Shown: positions 1-6,030 of the stretch, in pieces
How positions within the stretch are numbered: position 1 is the first letter of the stretch
Layout: each line of letters begins with the position of its first letter
Assembly: GCA_013362725.1 (NCBI GenBank)
Contig: JABFVP010000532.1
Location: 1 to 6,030, forward strand
Origin: Cupriavidus sp.
Lineage (GTDB): Bacteria > Pseudomonadota > Gammaproteobacteria > Burkholderiales > Burkholderiaceae
Direction of reading: 5' to 3'
DNA length: 6,030 nucleotides
The notes under the pieces: generated by a model
Told to the model about the DNA's origin: nothing
Database searches by the model: none
What the model saw: only the letters and a program-made list of their open reading frames with translations
Position numbers and translations under genes: made by a program

Positions 1-586
1 CCTGCCCCTGGAACACCGGCAGCGGCGCGGCCGAGGGCCGGTCCTCGATGCGCTCGAAGGCCGGCGCCAGCAGCGCATCGAGCTCCCCCTGGGGCATCGC
101 GAACGGCGGCCCGCCGCGGTTCTCGCCCAGGTAGAAGTAGCCCGCCAGCAGCCCGCCCGGCGGCAGCAGCTCGGCCACGCGGGCGCCATAGGCCGCGCGC
201 AGCGCCGGCGGCAGCGCGCACAGGAAGGCGCGCTCGTAGATCAGCTCGCACGCCGGCTGCGGCGTGAAGGCAAAGAAGTCGCCCTGCTGCACCACCGCCC
301 CGGCCGGCCCGAGCGCGCGCCGCGCCGACGCCACTGCCTGCGGCGAGAAGTCGATCGCCGTCACCGACCAGCCGCGCTCGAACAGCCATGCCGCCTCCCA
401 GCCGTTGCCGCAGCCCGGCACCAGCGTGGGACACGGCTGGCGGCCCTCGATAAAGCTGCGGAATTCCTCGGGCACGCCGCCCAGGTCCCAGGGCGTGAAG
501 CCCTCCTTGAAACGCTCGTCCCAGAATGCCGGGTCGCCGGCGTTGCGCGTGCTGAAGCTCGGCGCCGGCCTGGTGGTGTCGCCCAT
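1..586 (-). CDS. TPMT-like SAM-dependent methyltransferase (partial, C-terminus outside window)
   Basis: A class I SAM-dependent methyltransferase of the thiopurine S-methyltransferase (TPMT)-like superfamily. The ATG at 586-584 is preceded by GGAG (598-595) with 8 nt spacing, and 195 complete codons are visible before the window edge. Visible features are the family N-terminal element FWDERFKEGFTPWD (residues 21-34), SAM motif I as LVPGCGNGWEA (55-65), the acidic end of the second strand AIDFS (77-81), QGDFF (101-105), and the YERAFLCALPP segment (117-127) typical of this family. Relatives are usually a little over 200 residues, so probably only a short C-terminal piece is missing. Family members methylate thiols, thiopurines, halides or selenium/tellurium oxyanions; the substrate here cannot be read from sequence. 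It starts 36 bp after the ubiB stop and is probably co-transcribed with ubiB. A role in quinone synthesis is not indicated by its family. Confidence 0.9.
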   Translation of the reverse strand, partial: MGDTTRPAPSFSTRNAGDPAFWDERFKEGFTPWDLGGVPEEFRSFIEGRQPCPTLVPGCGNGWEAAWLFERGWSVTAIDFSPQAVASARRALGPAGAVVQQGDFFAFTPQPACELIYERAFLCALPPALRAAYGARVAELLPPGGLLAGYFYLGENRGGPPFAMPQGELDALLAPAFERIEDRPSAAPLPVFQGQ

Positions 587-622
587 GGGTCTGTCTCCGT
601 CCCTTGTTGTATTGGTCTGCGC

Positions 623-2200
623 CTACCAGTAGCCGGCCCAGCCCAGCACGTGCGTAAGCACGATGCCGGCGACGAAGCCGCCCACCAGCAGCACCGCCGT
701 GCCGAGCAGCCGGTTGGTGCGGCGCTGCTCCAGCACCAGCATGGCCAGCAGCTTGTCCTGCTCGCCGTTGCTGGTGAGCGCGCGCCGCTCCAGGAACTGG
801 TGCGCCAGGCGCGGGAAATCGGGCAGCATCTTGGCCCACAGCGGCGCCTCGACCTTGATCCGCTCCCAGGCCCCCTGCCAGCCCACCTGCTCGTGCATCC
901 AGCGCTCCAGGAACGGCTTGGCGGTCTTCCACAGGTCCAGGTCCGGGTCGAGCTGGCGGCCCAGCCCTTCGATATTGAGCAGGGTCTTCTGCAGCAGCAC
1001 CAGCTGCGGCTGGATCTCGACGTTGAAGCGGCGCGAGGTCTGGAACAGCCGCATCAGCACCATGCCCAGCGAGATTTCCTTGAGCGGCTTGTCGAAGTAC
1101 GGCTCGCAGCAGGCGCGCACCGCGCTTTCCAGTTCCTCGACGCGGGTCTCGGGCGGCACCCAGCCCGATTCCACGTGCAGCAGCGCCACGCGGTGGTAGT
1201 CGCGGCGGAAGAAGGCGATGAAGTTCTGCGCCAGGTAGTTCTTGTCGAATTCCGACAGCGCGCCGACGATGCCGAAGTCCAGCGCGATATAGCGGCCGAA
1301 GGTCTCGGGCTGCACCGACACCAGGATGTTGCCGGGGTGCATGTCGGCATGGAAGAAGCCGTCGCGGAACACCTGGGTGAAGAAGATCTCGACGCCCTCC
1401 TCCGCCAGCTGGTGCATGTCGACGCCGGCGGCCTTGAGCGATTCGGTGCGCGAGATCGGGATGCCGTGCATGCGCTCCATCACGAACACGGTGCTGCTGC
1501 ACCAGTCCCAGAACACCTCGGGCACCAGCAGCAGGTTGGTGTCGGCAAAGTTGCGGCGCAGCTGGCTGGCGTTGGCCGCCTCGATCATCAGGTCGAGTTC
1601 GTCGTGCAGGTATTTGTCGAACTCGGCCACCACCTCGCGCGGCTTCAGGCGCTTGCCGTCGGCCCAGAAGCGTTCGAGCCAGGTGGCCATGTCGCGCATC
1701 AGCGCCAGGTCGCTGTCGATCACCGGCAGCATGCCGGGGCGCAGCACCTTCACCGCGACCTCGCGCCCGTGGCAGGGACCGCCCTTGAGCGTGGCGAAGT
1801 GCACCTGCGCGATCGACGCGCTGGCCACCGGCTGGTGCTCGAAGGTCTCGAACAACTGCTCCAGCGGCCGCCCCAGCGAGCGCTCGATGATCCTGACCGC
1901 CACCGCCGAATCGAACGGCGGTACCTGGTCCTGCAGCTTGGCCAGTTCGTCGGCGATGTCGGGCGGCATCAGGTCGCGCCGGGTCGACAGCACCTGGCCG
2001 AACTTGACGAAGATCGGGCCCAGCCGCGTCAGCGCCAGCCGCAGCCGCACGCCGCGCGGCATATCGAGCTTGCGGCCGATGGTGATGACCCGTACCAGGA
2101 AGCGGATCCTGCGGCTGCTGAAGCCCGAGAGCACCAGCTCGTCCAGGCCGTAGTAGAGGATGACGAAAAGGATCTTGCCAAGGCGCAGGAGGCGGGTCAT
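623..2200 (-). CDS. ubiB: UbiB, atypical kinase/ATPase required for ubiquinone biosynthesis
   Basis: Member of the ABC1/ADCK/COQ8/UbiB atypical kinase family, a membrane-associated ATPase needed for ubiquinone synthesis. It was once thought to be a hydroxylase; its likely role is to aid access to or extraction of the lipid intermediates. The 525 residues compare with about 546 in E. coli. Diagnostic motifs are KFGQ (66-69) followed by LSTRRDLMPP, the Ala/Ser nucleotide loop ASASIAQVH (126-134), the ATP lysine in VAVK (K151), the catalytic segment HADMHPGN (284-291, D286 and N291), and the metal-binding DFG (308-310). All key residues are intact. The C-terminal hydrophobic segment, about 498-525, fits the membrane anchor of the family. 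The ATG at 2200 aligns with the known N-terminus (YGLDEL near residue 17, then RLRLAL), although no clear Shine-Dalgarno precedes it. The ubiJ stop lies 68 bp upstream, consistent with one transcript. Confidence 0.97.
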   Translation of the reverse strand: MTRLLRLGKILFVILYYGLDELVLSGFSSRRIRFLVRVITIGRKLDMPRGVRLRLALTRLGPIFVKFGQVLSTRRDLMPPDIADELAKLQDQVPPFDSAVAVRIIERSLGRPLEQLFETFEHQPVASASIAQVHFATLKGGPCHGREVAVKVLRPGMLPVIDSDLALMRDMATWLERFWADGKRLKPREVVAEFDKYLHDELDLMIEAANASQLRRNFADTNLLLVPEVFWDWCSSTVFVMERMHGIPISRTESLKAAGVDMHQLAEEGVEIFFTQVFRDGFFHADMHPGNILVSVQPETFGRYIALDFGIVGALSEFDKNYLAQNFIAFFRRDYHRVALLHVESGWVPPETRVEELESAVRACCEPYFDKPLKEISLGMVLMRLFQTSRRFNVEIQPQLVLLQKTLLNIEGLGRQLDPDLDLWKTAKPFLERWMHEQVGWQGAWERIKVEAPLWAKMLPDFPRLAHQFLERRALTSNGEQDKLLAMLVLEQRRTNRLLGTAVLLVGGFVAGIVLTHVLGWAGYW

Positions 2201-2268
2201 TCGGGAGTCTTCACGGGGCCGGGCAGGCAGGCAGTGGATGATCGGAAGGAAAGCGCGGCTGGGCCGGC

Positions 2269-2958
2269 TCAGCGGTGCGGCGACGGCAGCTTGCCGGAGG
2301 GACCGGACTGGCCCGGCGCGGACGGCGTGGCGCCGCGCTCCAGTCGCTCCAGCCGCTTCTCCAGCCGCGCCAGGCGGTCGCGCAGCCCGCCCACGTCGGC
2401 GCCAAACTCGTCCAGCGCAGCATGGCGCACCAGCGTCGGCTGCTCGTCGAGCAGGTAGTCGGTGACGTTGTCGACCAGCGCCCGGCCCACGCGCGTGGCC
2501 TGCTCATGGATCTGGCGCGCGCCGTCGACCACGCGCTGCGCCACGCTGTCGCTGACCGGCCCGCCAAGGATGCCGCGCAGCGCGCGCGACAGGTCTTCGG
2601 CGGCATCCCAGCGCAGGTTGCGCGCCAGTGTCGAAACCGTGTTGGCCAGCTCGGCGTCCCCCTCGATGCGCACATGGCGCATGGCGGCGGCCTGGCCGCC
2701 TTCGGCCACGTCGGCGGCCACCAGCGGCCACTGCTGCAACGGCACGCGCAGCGTCACCGCGGGCGCCTCGGCCGCGGGCGCCAGCTCCGTGCAGCCGTGT
2801 TCGGTCACCTTCAGCGACAGCTCGAAGGCGGCGGCATCGAAACGGATCACGCGACCGGCAAACGGCGCCAGCTGGTTGCGGGCCCACGGCTCCTGCTCGA
2901 GCAGGTGGTTCAGTGCCGAGACGGCAGGCGTGGCCAGGGCGGAAGGCAGAGTATTCAT
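2269..2958 (-). CDS. ubiJ: UbiJ, SCP2-domain ubiquinone biosynthesis accessory factor
   Basis: A 229-residue SCP2-type protein matching UbiJ (formerly YigP, about 201 residues in E. coli), a non-enzymatic factor that with UbiK supports the soluble Ubi complex and may hold the hydrophobic intermediates. The layout fits: an N-terminal helix (about 8-32), the SCP2 beta/alpha region (about 33-115) containing the conserved HVRIEGDAELANTVSTLA stretch (95-112) and then RWDAAEDLSRALRG (116-129), and a C-terminal coiled coil, GGLRDRLARLEKRLERLE (190-207), followed by a short disordered Ser/Pro tail. The ATG at 2958 is chosen. A longer reading from a GTG at 3021 would begin inside an intrinsic terminator and add the non-homologous residues VGLFVCGAGPARRR; it is rejected. 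There is no good Shine-Dalgarno before 2958. The gene lies between the Tim44-like gene and ubiB, as part of a ubiE...ubiJ-ubiB set. Confidence 0.9.
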   Translation of the reverse strand: MNTLPSALATPAVSALNHLLEQEPWARNQLAPFAGRVIRFDAAAFELSLKVTEHGCTELAPAAEAPAVTLRVPLQQWPLVAADVAEGGQAAAMRHVRIEGDAELANTVSTLARNLRWDAAEDLSRALRGILGGPVSDSVAQRVVDGARQIHEQATRVGRALVDNVTDYLLDEQPTLVRHAALDEFGADVGGLRDRLARLEKRLERLERGATPSAPGQSGPSGKLPSPHR

Positions 2959-3005
2959 GGCGGCGCGGATGGCGGGCAGGCGGCGACGCGCAGGACCGGC
3001 GCCGC

Positions 3006-3037
3006 AAACAAAAAGGCCCACGCTTGCGCGTGGGCCT
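3006..3037 (-). terminator. Intrinsic terminator after the Tim44-like gene
   Basis: Read on the minus strand, a perfect 10-bp stem AGGCCCACGC / GCGTGGGCCT (3037-3028 and 3023-3014) encloses a 4-nt loop and is followed at once by TTTTTGTTT (3014-3006). No T-run follows on the plus strand, so it acts on minus-strand transcription only. It begins about 48 nt after the stop codon of the Tim44-like gene and ends about 47 nt before the ubiJ start. The stem is G+C rich and the tract is strong, so it should stop most transcripts coming from ubiE and the Tim44-like gene. Confidence 0.93.
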
Positions 3038-3085
3038 CCATTCTAAGCTACTCCCCCCGGCGCATCACCGCCGCGGGGTGCGGCA

Positions 3086-4072
3086 TCAGGACTCTTGCTG
3101 GATGCCGGCCAGCAGCCAGCCGCCGCTGCCGGAAACCGGCTTGGCCAGGTTCCAGACCTCGCCGAACGGCTGCGCCGCCTCGCCTGCCTTCTCGCGGATC
3201 ATGCCCGTGAAACGCACGCTGGCCAAGTGCTGGGCCGGCGACGACTCGATGCCGAGCAGCTGGGCCTCGAGCGTGACCACGTCGGTCTTGTTGACCTCGG
3301 CGCCGCGCTCGGCCAGGTCCATCTTGATCTCGGCGAACATCTCCGGCGTGGTGAACTCGCGGATGTCGTCCAGGTTGCCGGCATCCCAGGCGGCCTGCAG
3401 GCGCACGAAGTGGACCTTGGCGTTGCGCAGGAAGGACTCGGTATCGAAGTCGGCCGGCACGCCCCACGGCTGCTGCGCCACCGAACCGACGGCAGCGGCG
3501 CCAGCGGCGGAACCAGCGGCGGGCAGTACCGGGCTGCCCGAGACGTTGCCCGAAGCCGGCGGCGTCGGCTCGCCGCGGAACATCGGCTCGGCGTTGCGGC
3601 CGAGGTTGGGCGCGCCGCCGGCACCGGCGTAGGCCGGCTGGGCCGTGCGCTTGCTGCCGCCACGGAACTTGCGGATCAGCCAGATCGCGGCGAAGGCCAC
3701 CAGCGCGATCAGGATCAGGTTGGACAGGAAGCTCAGCGCCGCGCCGCCCAGGCCAAAGTGCGACAGCAGCCAGCCGATACCCAGGCCGGCGGCAATGCCG
3801 CCCAGGATCCCGCCCCAGTTGCGCTTGGGCGCGGCGGCGGCCGCTCCGGCCGCACCGGCGGTGGCCGGAGCTGCCTGGGTCGGCTGCTGCGCCGGCTGCT
3901 GGGTCGGCGAAGTGGGCTGCGGCGCCTGCTGGCGCTGCTGCGTCACCGTCGACGATTGCTTGCCGATGCTGCGCGAACCGCCCATGCGCTTGGCATTGGC
4001 GTCGAACACCATCCCGAAGGCAAGCGCGGTAATCAGCGACCCAACCAGGAATTTTCCACGAAATGACGACAT
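3086..4072 (-). CDS. Tim44-like domain membrane protein
   Basis: A 328-residue protein. The N-terminus looks like a signal peptide or anchor: a hydrophobic core at about 8-23 with ANA (25-27) as a possible cleavage site. It is followed by a low-complexity Gln/Pro/Ala linker (about 44-82), a Gly-rich hydrophobic stretch GGILGGIAAGLGIGWLL (87-103), and a clear transmembrane segment at about 112-133 ended by RKFRGGSKR. A second Gly/Ala/Pro linker leads to a C-terminal Tim44-like domain (about 208-328), seen in FLRNAKVHFVRLQAAWDAGN, the FTTPEMFAEIKMDL helix and the terminal GEVWNLAKP...GGWLLAGIQQ. Mitochondrial Tim44 uses this fold to contact membranes and import partners; bacterial members are poorly understood. 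The basic residues after the membrane segment suggest the domain faces the cytoplasm. AGGGG (4087-4083) precedes the ATG by 10 nt. It sits 62 bp after ubiE and ends before a terminator, so it is probably co-transcribed with ubiE. The specific function is unknown. Confidence 0.9.
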   Translation of the reverse strand: MSSFRGKFLVGSLITALAFGMVFDANAKRMGGSRSIGKQSSTVTQQRQQAPQPTSPTQQPAQQPTQAAPATAGAAGAAAAAPKRNWGGILGGIAAGLGIGWLLSHFGLGGAALSFLSNLILIALVAFAAIWLIRKFRGGSKRTAQPAYAGAGGAPNLGRNAEPMFRGEPTPPASGNVSGSPVLPAAGSAAGAAAVGSVAQQPWGVPADFDTESFLRNAKVHFVRLQAAWDAGNLDDIREFTTPEMFAEIKMDLAERGAEVNKTDVVTLEAQLLGIESSPAQHLASVRFTGMIREKAGEAAQPFGEVWNLAKPVSGSGGWLLAGIQQES

Positions 4073-4134
4073 ATTTTGCTATCCCCTGTCAGTTTCACCC
4101 CATCTTGGGGCGAGGCATGGCGATTTCAATGCTT

Positions 4135-4866
4135 CTAATACTTGCGCCCGACGTGGAGCGCCACCACTCCGGCCGTCAGATTGAAGTATTCGACCTTTTC
4201 CAGGCCTGCATGTTCCATTAAGCGTACAAGCGAAACCTGGTCTGGATGCATTCTGATCGATTCGGCGAGATAGCGATAGCTGGGGGCATCCCCGGCGACG
4301 CGCTGGCCCAGCCACGGCAGCACCTTGAAAGAATAGACGTCGTAGGCCTTCTCCAGCGGTTTCCACACCTTGGAGAACTCCAGCACCATGACCTTGCCGC
4401 CCGGCTTGACCACGCGGCGCATCTCGGCCAGTGCGGCGTCCTTGTGCGTCATGTTGCGCAGGCCGAAGGCGACCGTGACGAGGTCGAAGTAGTTGTCGGG
4501 GAACGGGATCTTCTCGGCGTCGCACAGCGCCACCGGCGTGACGATGCCCTTGTTCAGCAGCCGGTCGCGGCCGACGCGCAGCATCGACTCGTTGATGTCG
4601 GTCAGCCAGACCTGTCCGGTAGGCCCGGCCTGCTTTGCGAACGCCTTGGCCAGGTCGCCGGTGCCGCCGGCAAGGTCCAGCACCTTGTGGCCCGGGCGCA
4701 CCCCTGCCTGCGCGATGGTGAACATCTTCCACAGCCGGTGCATGCCGCCCGACATCAGGTCGTTCATCACATCGTACTTGCTGGCCACCGAATGGAATAC
4801 GCCGGCAACCTTGTCGGCCTTTTCCGTTTCGTCGACCTTTTCGAACCCGAAGTGGGTTTCACTCAT
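4135..4866 (-). CDS. ubiE: UbiE, ubiquinone/menaquinone C-methyltransferase
   Basis: A SAM-dependent C-methyltransferase that methylates the benzoquinol ring in ubiquinone synthesis (2-polyprenyl-6-methoxy-1,4-benzoquinol to the 5-methyl form). In organisms that make menaquinone it also performs the final demethylmenaquinol methylation. The 243 residues match the usual family length. Both family signatures are intact: YDVMNDLMSGGMHRLW (31-46) and RVVKPGGKVMVLEFS (151-165). SAM motif I is VLDLAGGTGD (62-71), with D90 ending the following strand (LTDIN, 88-92), and FGLRNM (134-139) is also typical. The C-terminus ends in the common HVGRKY form. GGAG (4879-4876) lies 9 nt before the ATG. It follows the DUF971 gene by 31 bp and precedes the Tim44-like gene by 62 bp, so these three probably share a transcript. 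It is complete, with no odd residues. Confidence 0.98.
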   Translation of the reverse strand: MSETHFGFEKVDETEKADKVAGVFHSVASKYDVMNDLMSGGMHRLWKMFTIAQAGVRPGHKVLDLAGGTGDLAKAFAKQAGPTGQVWLTDINESMLRVGRDRLLNKGIVTPVALCDAEKIPFPDNYFDLVTVAFGLRNMTHKDAALAEMRRVVKPGGKVMVLEFSKVWKPLEKAYDVYSFKVLPWLGQRVAGDAPSYRYLAESIRMHPDQVSLVRLMEHAGLEKVEYFNLTAGVVALHVGRKY

Positions 4867-4897
4867 CTTTCAAGACTCCAGGATTGTCGGGGGCGGC

Positions 4898-5314
4898 TCA
4901 ATGGTGGCCGCAGGCGTGCCCGCCGCCGGCGGCAGGCATCGGGGTGTCGCGATCGGCGCCGGCCGCTTCCAGGCGCTGCAGGTAGTCCTGCCACAACGCG
5001 TCCTGGTTGTCGCCCAGGCGGTACAGCAGGTCCCACGAATAGATGCCGGTGTCGTGGCCATCGGAAAAGCGGATCTGGATGGCGTAGTTGCCGACCGGCT
5101 CCACCGCCTCGACGCCGACCTCGCGCTTGCCGGTCTGCAGCACTTCCTGTCCCGGGCCGTGGCCCTGGACTTCGGCGGAGGGCGAGTACACGCGCAGCAG
5201 CTCGAACGGCAGCCGGAAGCTGCGGCCGTTGTCGAAGCCGATCTCGAGCACGCGCGATTGCGTGTGGACCGTCAGCGCGGTGGGATGGGGGGTGTCTTTT
5301 TCCAGGCCTGCCAT
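4898..5314 (-). CDS. DUF971 (GBBH-like N-terminal domain) protein
   Basis: A 138-residue small cytoplasmic protein of the DUF971 family, related to the N-terminal domain of gamma-butyrobetaine hydroxylase. The family core is visible as LTVHTQSRVLEIGFDNGRSFRLPFELLRVYSPSAE (about 14-48), followed by VGVEAVEPVGNYAIQIRFSDGHDTGIYSWDLLYRLG (about 66-101). It ends with a Gly-linked HACGHH tail (133-138) that could bind metal, but this is inference. The cysteines that bind zinc in eukaryotic GBBH are absent from the core. The family has no settled function; some relatives are linked or fused to Mrp/ApbC iron-sulfur carriers. The ATG at 5314 is the first plausible start, and no strong Shine-Dalgarno is visible. 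It precedes ubiE by 31 bp on the same strand, which suggests co-expression with quinone synthesis but does not prove a role in it. Confidence 0.88.
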   Translation of the reverse strand: MAGLEKDTPHPTALTVHTQSRVLEIGFDNGRSFRLPFELLRVYSPSAEVQGHGPGQEVLQTGKREVGVEAVEPVGNYAIQIRFSDGHDTGIYSWDLLYRLGDNQDALWQDYLQRLEAAGADRDTPMPAAGGGHACGHH

Positions 5315-5372
5315 GGTGATCGCGGCCCGGCGACGGGCGCTTGTGAGGGTGATTGCCGCATGATGCCGCGCC

Positions 5373-5388
5373 GGCTGCCGCGGCAGCC
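5373..5388. repeat. 16-bp perfect palindrome between the ABC transporter and DUF971 genes
   Basis: GGCTGCCGCGGCAGCC is fully self-complementary. It starts 5 nt after the ABC transporter stop codon in the transcription direction. As RNA it could form a 6-bp stem with a CGCG loop, but no T-run follows on either strand, so it is not a standard intrinsic terminator. It could be a weak 3' hairpin, a protein-binding site, or chance in GC-rich DNA. I see no convincing promoter for the DUF971-ubiE unit in the rest of this 79-bp gap. Confidence 0.5.
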
Positions 5389-5393
5389 CCGCA

Positions 5394-6030
5394 TCACGCT
5401 TCGCATACGACCCGATAGCTTACCCCAGGCTCGCCGGCTTGCGCAGCCCGGGCCGCTGCCGCGTCCTGCGGCACGTAGCGCAGCCGGCGCTGGTGGAAGG
5501 CCGCCACCGTGCTGCGGTGCGCAATGCTGACGATGGCGGCCCGCGGCAGCTGCTCCACCATCAGCTGGTACATGGCGCGCTCGGTGTCTTCATCCAGCGC
5601 GCTGGTGGCCTCGTCGAGGAACAGGTAGTCCGGCTTCTGCAGCAGCGCGCGCGCAAAGGCCAGGCGCTGCTGCTCGCCCGGCGACAGCCGCAGCGACCAG
5701 TTGTCGAACACGTCGAGCTGGTCCGCCAGCGCGGCCAGGCGGGTCTGGCGCAGCGCCGCCTGCAGGACGTCCTTGCCGTGTTCGGTGCCGGCGTCCGGGT
5801 AGGCCAGGGCATCGGCCAGCGTGCCGATCGGCAGGTAGCTGCGCTGCGGCAGGAACAGCCGGCGCGCGCCTTCCGGCATGGTCACGGTGCCGCTGCCGTA
5901 CGGCCAGATCCCGGCGAGCGCGCGGAACAGCACGCTCTTGCCGCAGCCCGACGGGCCGCTGACCAGGCAGCGCTCGCCCGGCGCGTCCGCCAGCGAGAAC
6001 GGCGCCACCCGCGGCCGCTGCACCTCCGAC
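5394..6030 (-). CDS. ABC transporter ATP-binding domain, C-terminal part (partial, start outside window)
   Basis: The C-terminal nucleotide-binding domain of an ABC transporter; the frame is open through the window edge, so the start lies beyond 6030. Counting from the GTG at 6023, the visible motifs are Walker A GPSGCGKS (23-30), Q-loop LPQRSYLP (58-65), signature LSPGEQQR (113-120), Walker B YLFLDEAT (133-140), D-loop SALD (141-144) and switch histidine AHR (168-170). All are intact, so the domain should hydrolyse ATP. The wording around them, RALAGIWPYGSGTV and LFLPQRSYLPIGTLADALAYP, resembles transporters of the ABC_membrane_2 / YddA-SbmA type, in which the membrane domain is fused N-terminally; that part would lie outside the window. 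The GTG at 6023 is unlikely to be the true start because it would leave out the first strand of the fold. The substrate is unknown. The gene ends 79 bp before the DUF971 gene. Confidence 0.92.
   Translation of the reverse strand, partial: SEVQRPRVAPFSLADAPGERCLVSGPSGCGKSVLFRALAGIWPYGSGTVTMPEGARRLFLPQRSYLPIGTLADALAYPDAGTEHGKDVLQAALRQTRLAALADQLDVFDNWSLRLSPGEQQRLAFARALLQKPDYLFLDEATSALDEDTERAMYQLMVEQLPRAAIVSIAHRSTVAAFHQRRLRYVPQDAAAARAAQAGEPGVSYRVVCEA

Noticed and set aside
2201..2268. ubiJ-ubiB gap searched for a promoter, terminator or ribosome binding site.
   Set aside because: No T-tract hairpin, no convincing -35/-10 pair and no clear Shine-Dalgarno were seen; it looks like a simple intra-operon spacer.
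650..2458. A 602-codon open frame on the plus strand, opposite ubiB and running into ubiJ.
   Set aside because: Opposite ubiB it is codon-aligned with the sense gene, so its stops would need TTA, CTA or TCA sense codons, which are rare at this GC content. The product is Gln/His/Arg/Ala-rich with no recognisable domain, while ubiB has every family motif.
2275..3210. A 311-codon plus-strand open frame opposite ubiJ.
   Set aside because: Same codon-aligned antisense artefact: low-complexity Arg/Gln/Gly/Ala composition, and it runs through the terminator into the Tim44-like gene.
3095..4066. A 323-codon plus-strand open frame opposite the Tim44-like gene.
   Set aside because: Codon-aligned antisense artefact. 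Its Leu/Arg/Gly-rich product has no recognisable motif, whereas the minus strand encodes a signal sequence, membrane segment and Tim44-like domain with a good ribosome binding site.
4098..4110. Small hairpin CCCCA-TCT-TGGGG between ubiE and the Tim44-like gene, considered as a terminator.
   Set aside because: Only 5 bp of stem and no T-tract follows on the minus strand, where GTGAAACT comes next. It is not enough for termination, though a minor role in RNA stability is not excluded.
4246..5319. A 357-codon plus-strand open frame opposite ubiE and the DUF971 gene.
   Set aside because: Codon-aligned antisense artefact over ubiE that continues as Arg-rich sequence; it conflicts with two well-supported genes.
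6021..6023. GTG at 6023 as the start of a free-standing ABC ATPase.
   Set aside because: The frame stays open to the window edge, and starting here would omit the first beta strand of the nucleotide-binding domain. The gene almost certainly begins outside the window.

Overview
The window reads as chromosomal DNA of a high-GC betaproteobacterium in the Burkholderiales, most likely Cupriavidus or Ralstonia. The basis is the strongly G/C third-position codon use, the close UbiE, UbiJ and UbiB resemblance to proteobacterial families, and the gene order; I ran no database search. All six genes lie on the minus strand, so the transcription order is from high to low coordinates. Coding density is high: no gap reaches 300 bases, the longest being about 130 bp (2959-3085), and I see no RNA gene, insertion sequence, CRISPR array or prophage trace.

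In transcription order: (1) 6030-5394, the C-terminal nucleotide-binding domain of an ABC transporter, entering from outside the window; (2) a 79-bp gap holding a 16-bp perfect palindrome; (3) 5314-4898, a DUF971 protein with a His/Cys-rich tail; (4) 4866-4135, ubiE, the ubiquinone C-methyltransferase; (5) 4072-3086, a membrane-anchored Tim44-like domain protein; (6) a strong intrinsic terminator at 3037-3006; (7) 2958-2269, ubiJ, the SCP2-domain ubiquinone accessory factor; (8) 2200-623, ubiB, the atypical kinase/ATPase needed for ubiquinone synthesis; (9) 586-1, a TPMT-like SAM-dependent methyltransferase that runs off the left edge.

The core is a ubiquinone (coenzyme Q) gene set. In E. coli ubiE, ubiJ and ubiB are adjacent; here a Tim44-like membrane protein and an intrinsic terminator are inserted between ubiE and ubiJ, and a DUF971 gene precedes ubiE. 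UbiE performs the C-methylation of the quinone ring, UbiJ is a lipid-binding-type scaffold for the soluble Ubi enzymes, and UbiB is a membrane-associated ATPase. The Tim44-like and DUF971 proteins have no established role in this pathway, and their position makes them candidates for accessory functions.

Nothing here looks like a mobile or defence system. The points most worth checking are the terminator inside the gene set, which also rules out the longest ubiJ reading, the inserted Tim44-like protein with its predicted cytoplasmic domain, and the His/Cys tail of the DUF971 protein.
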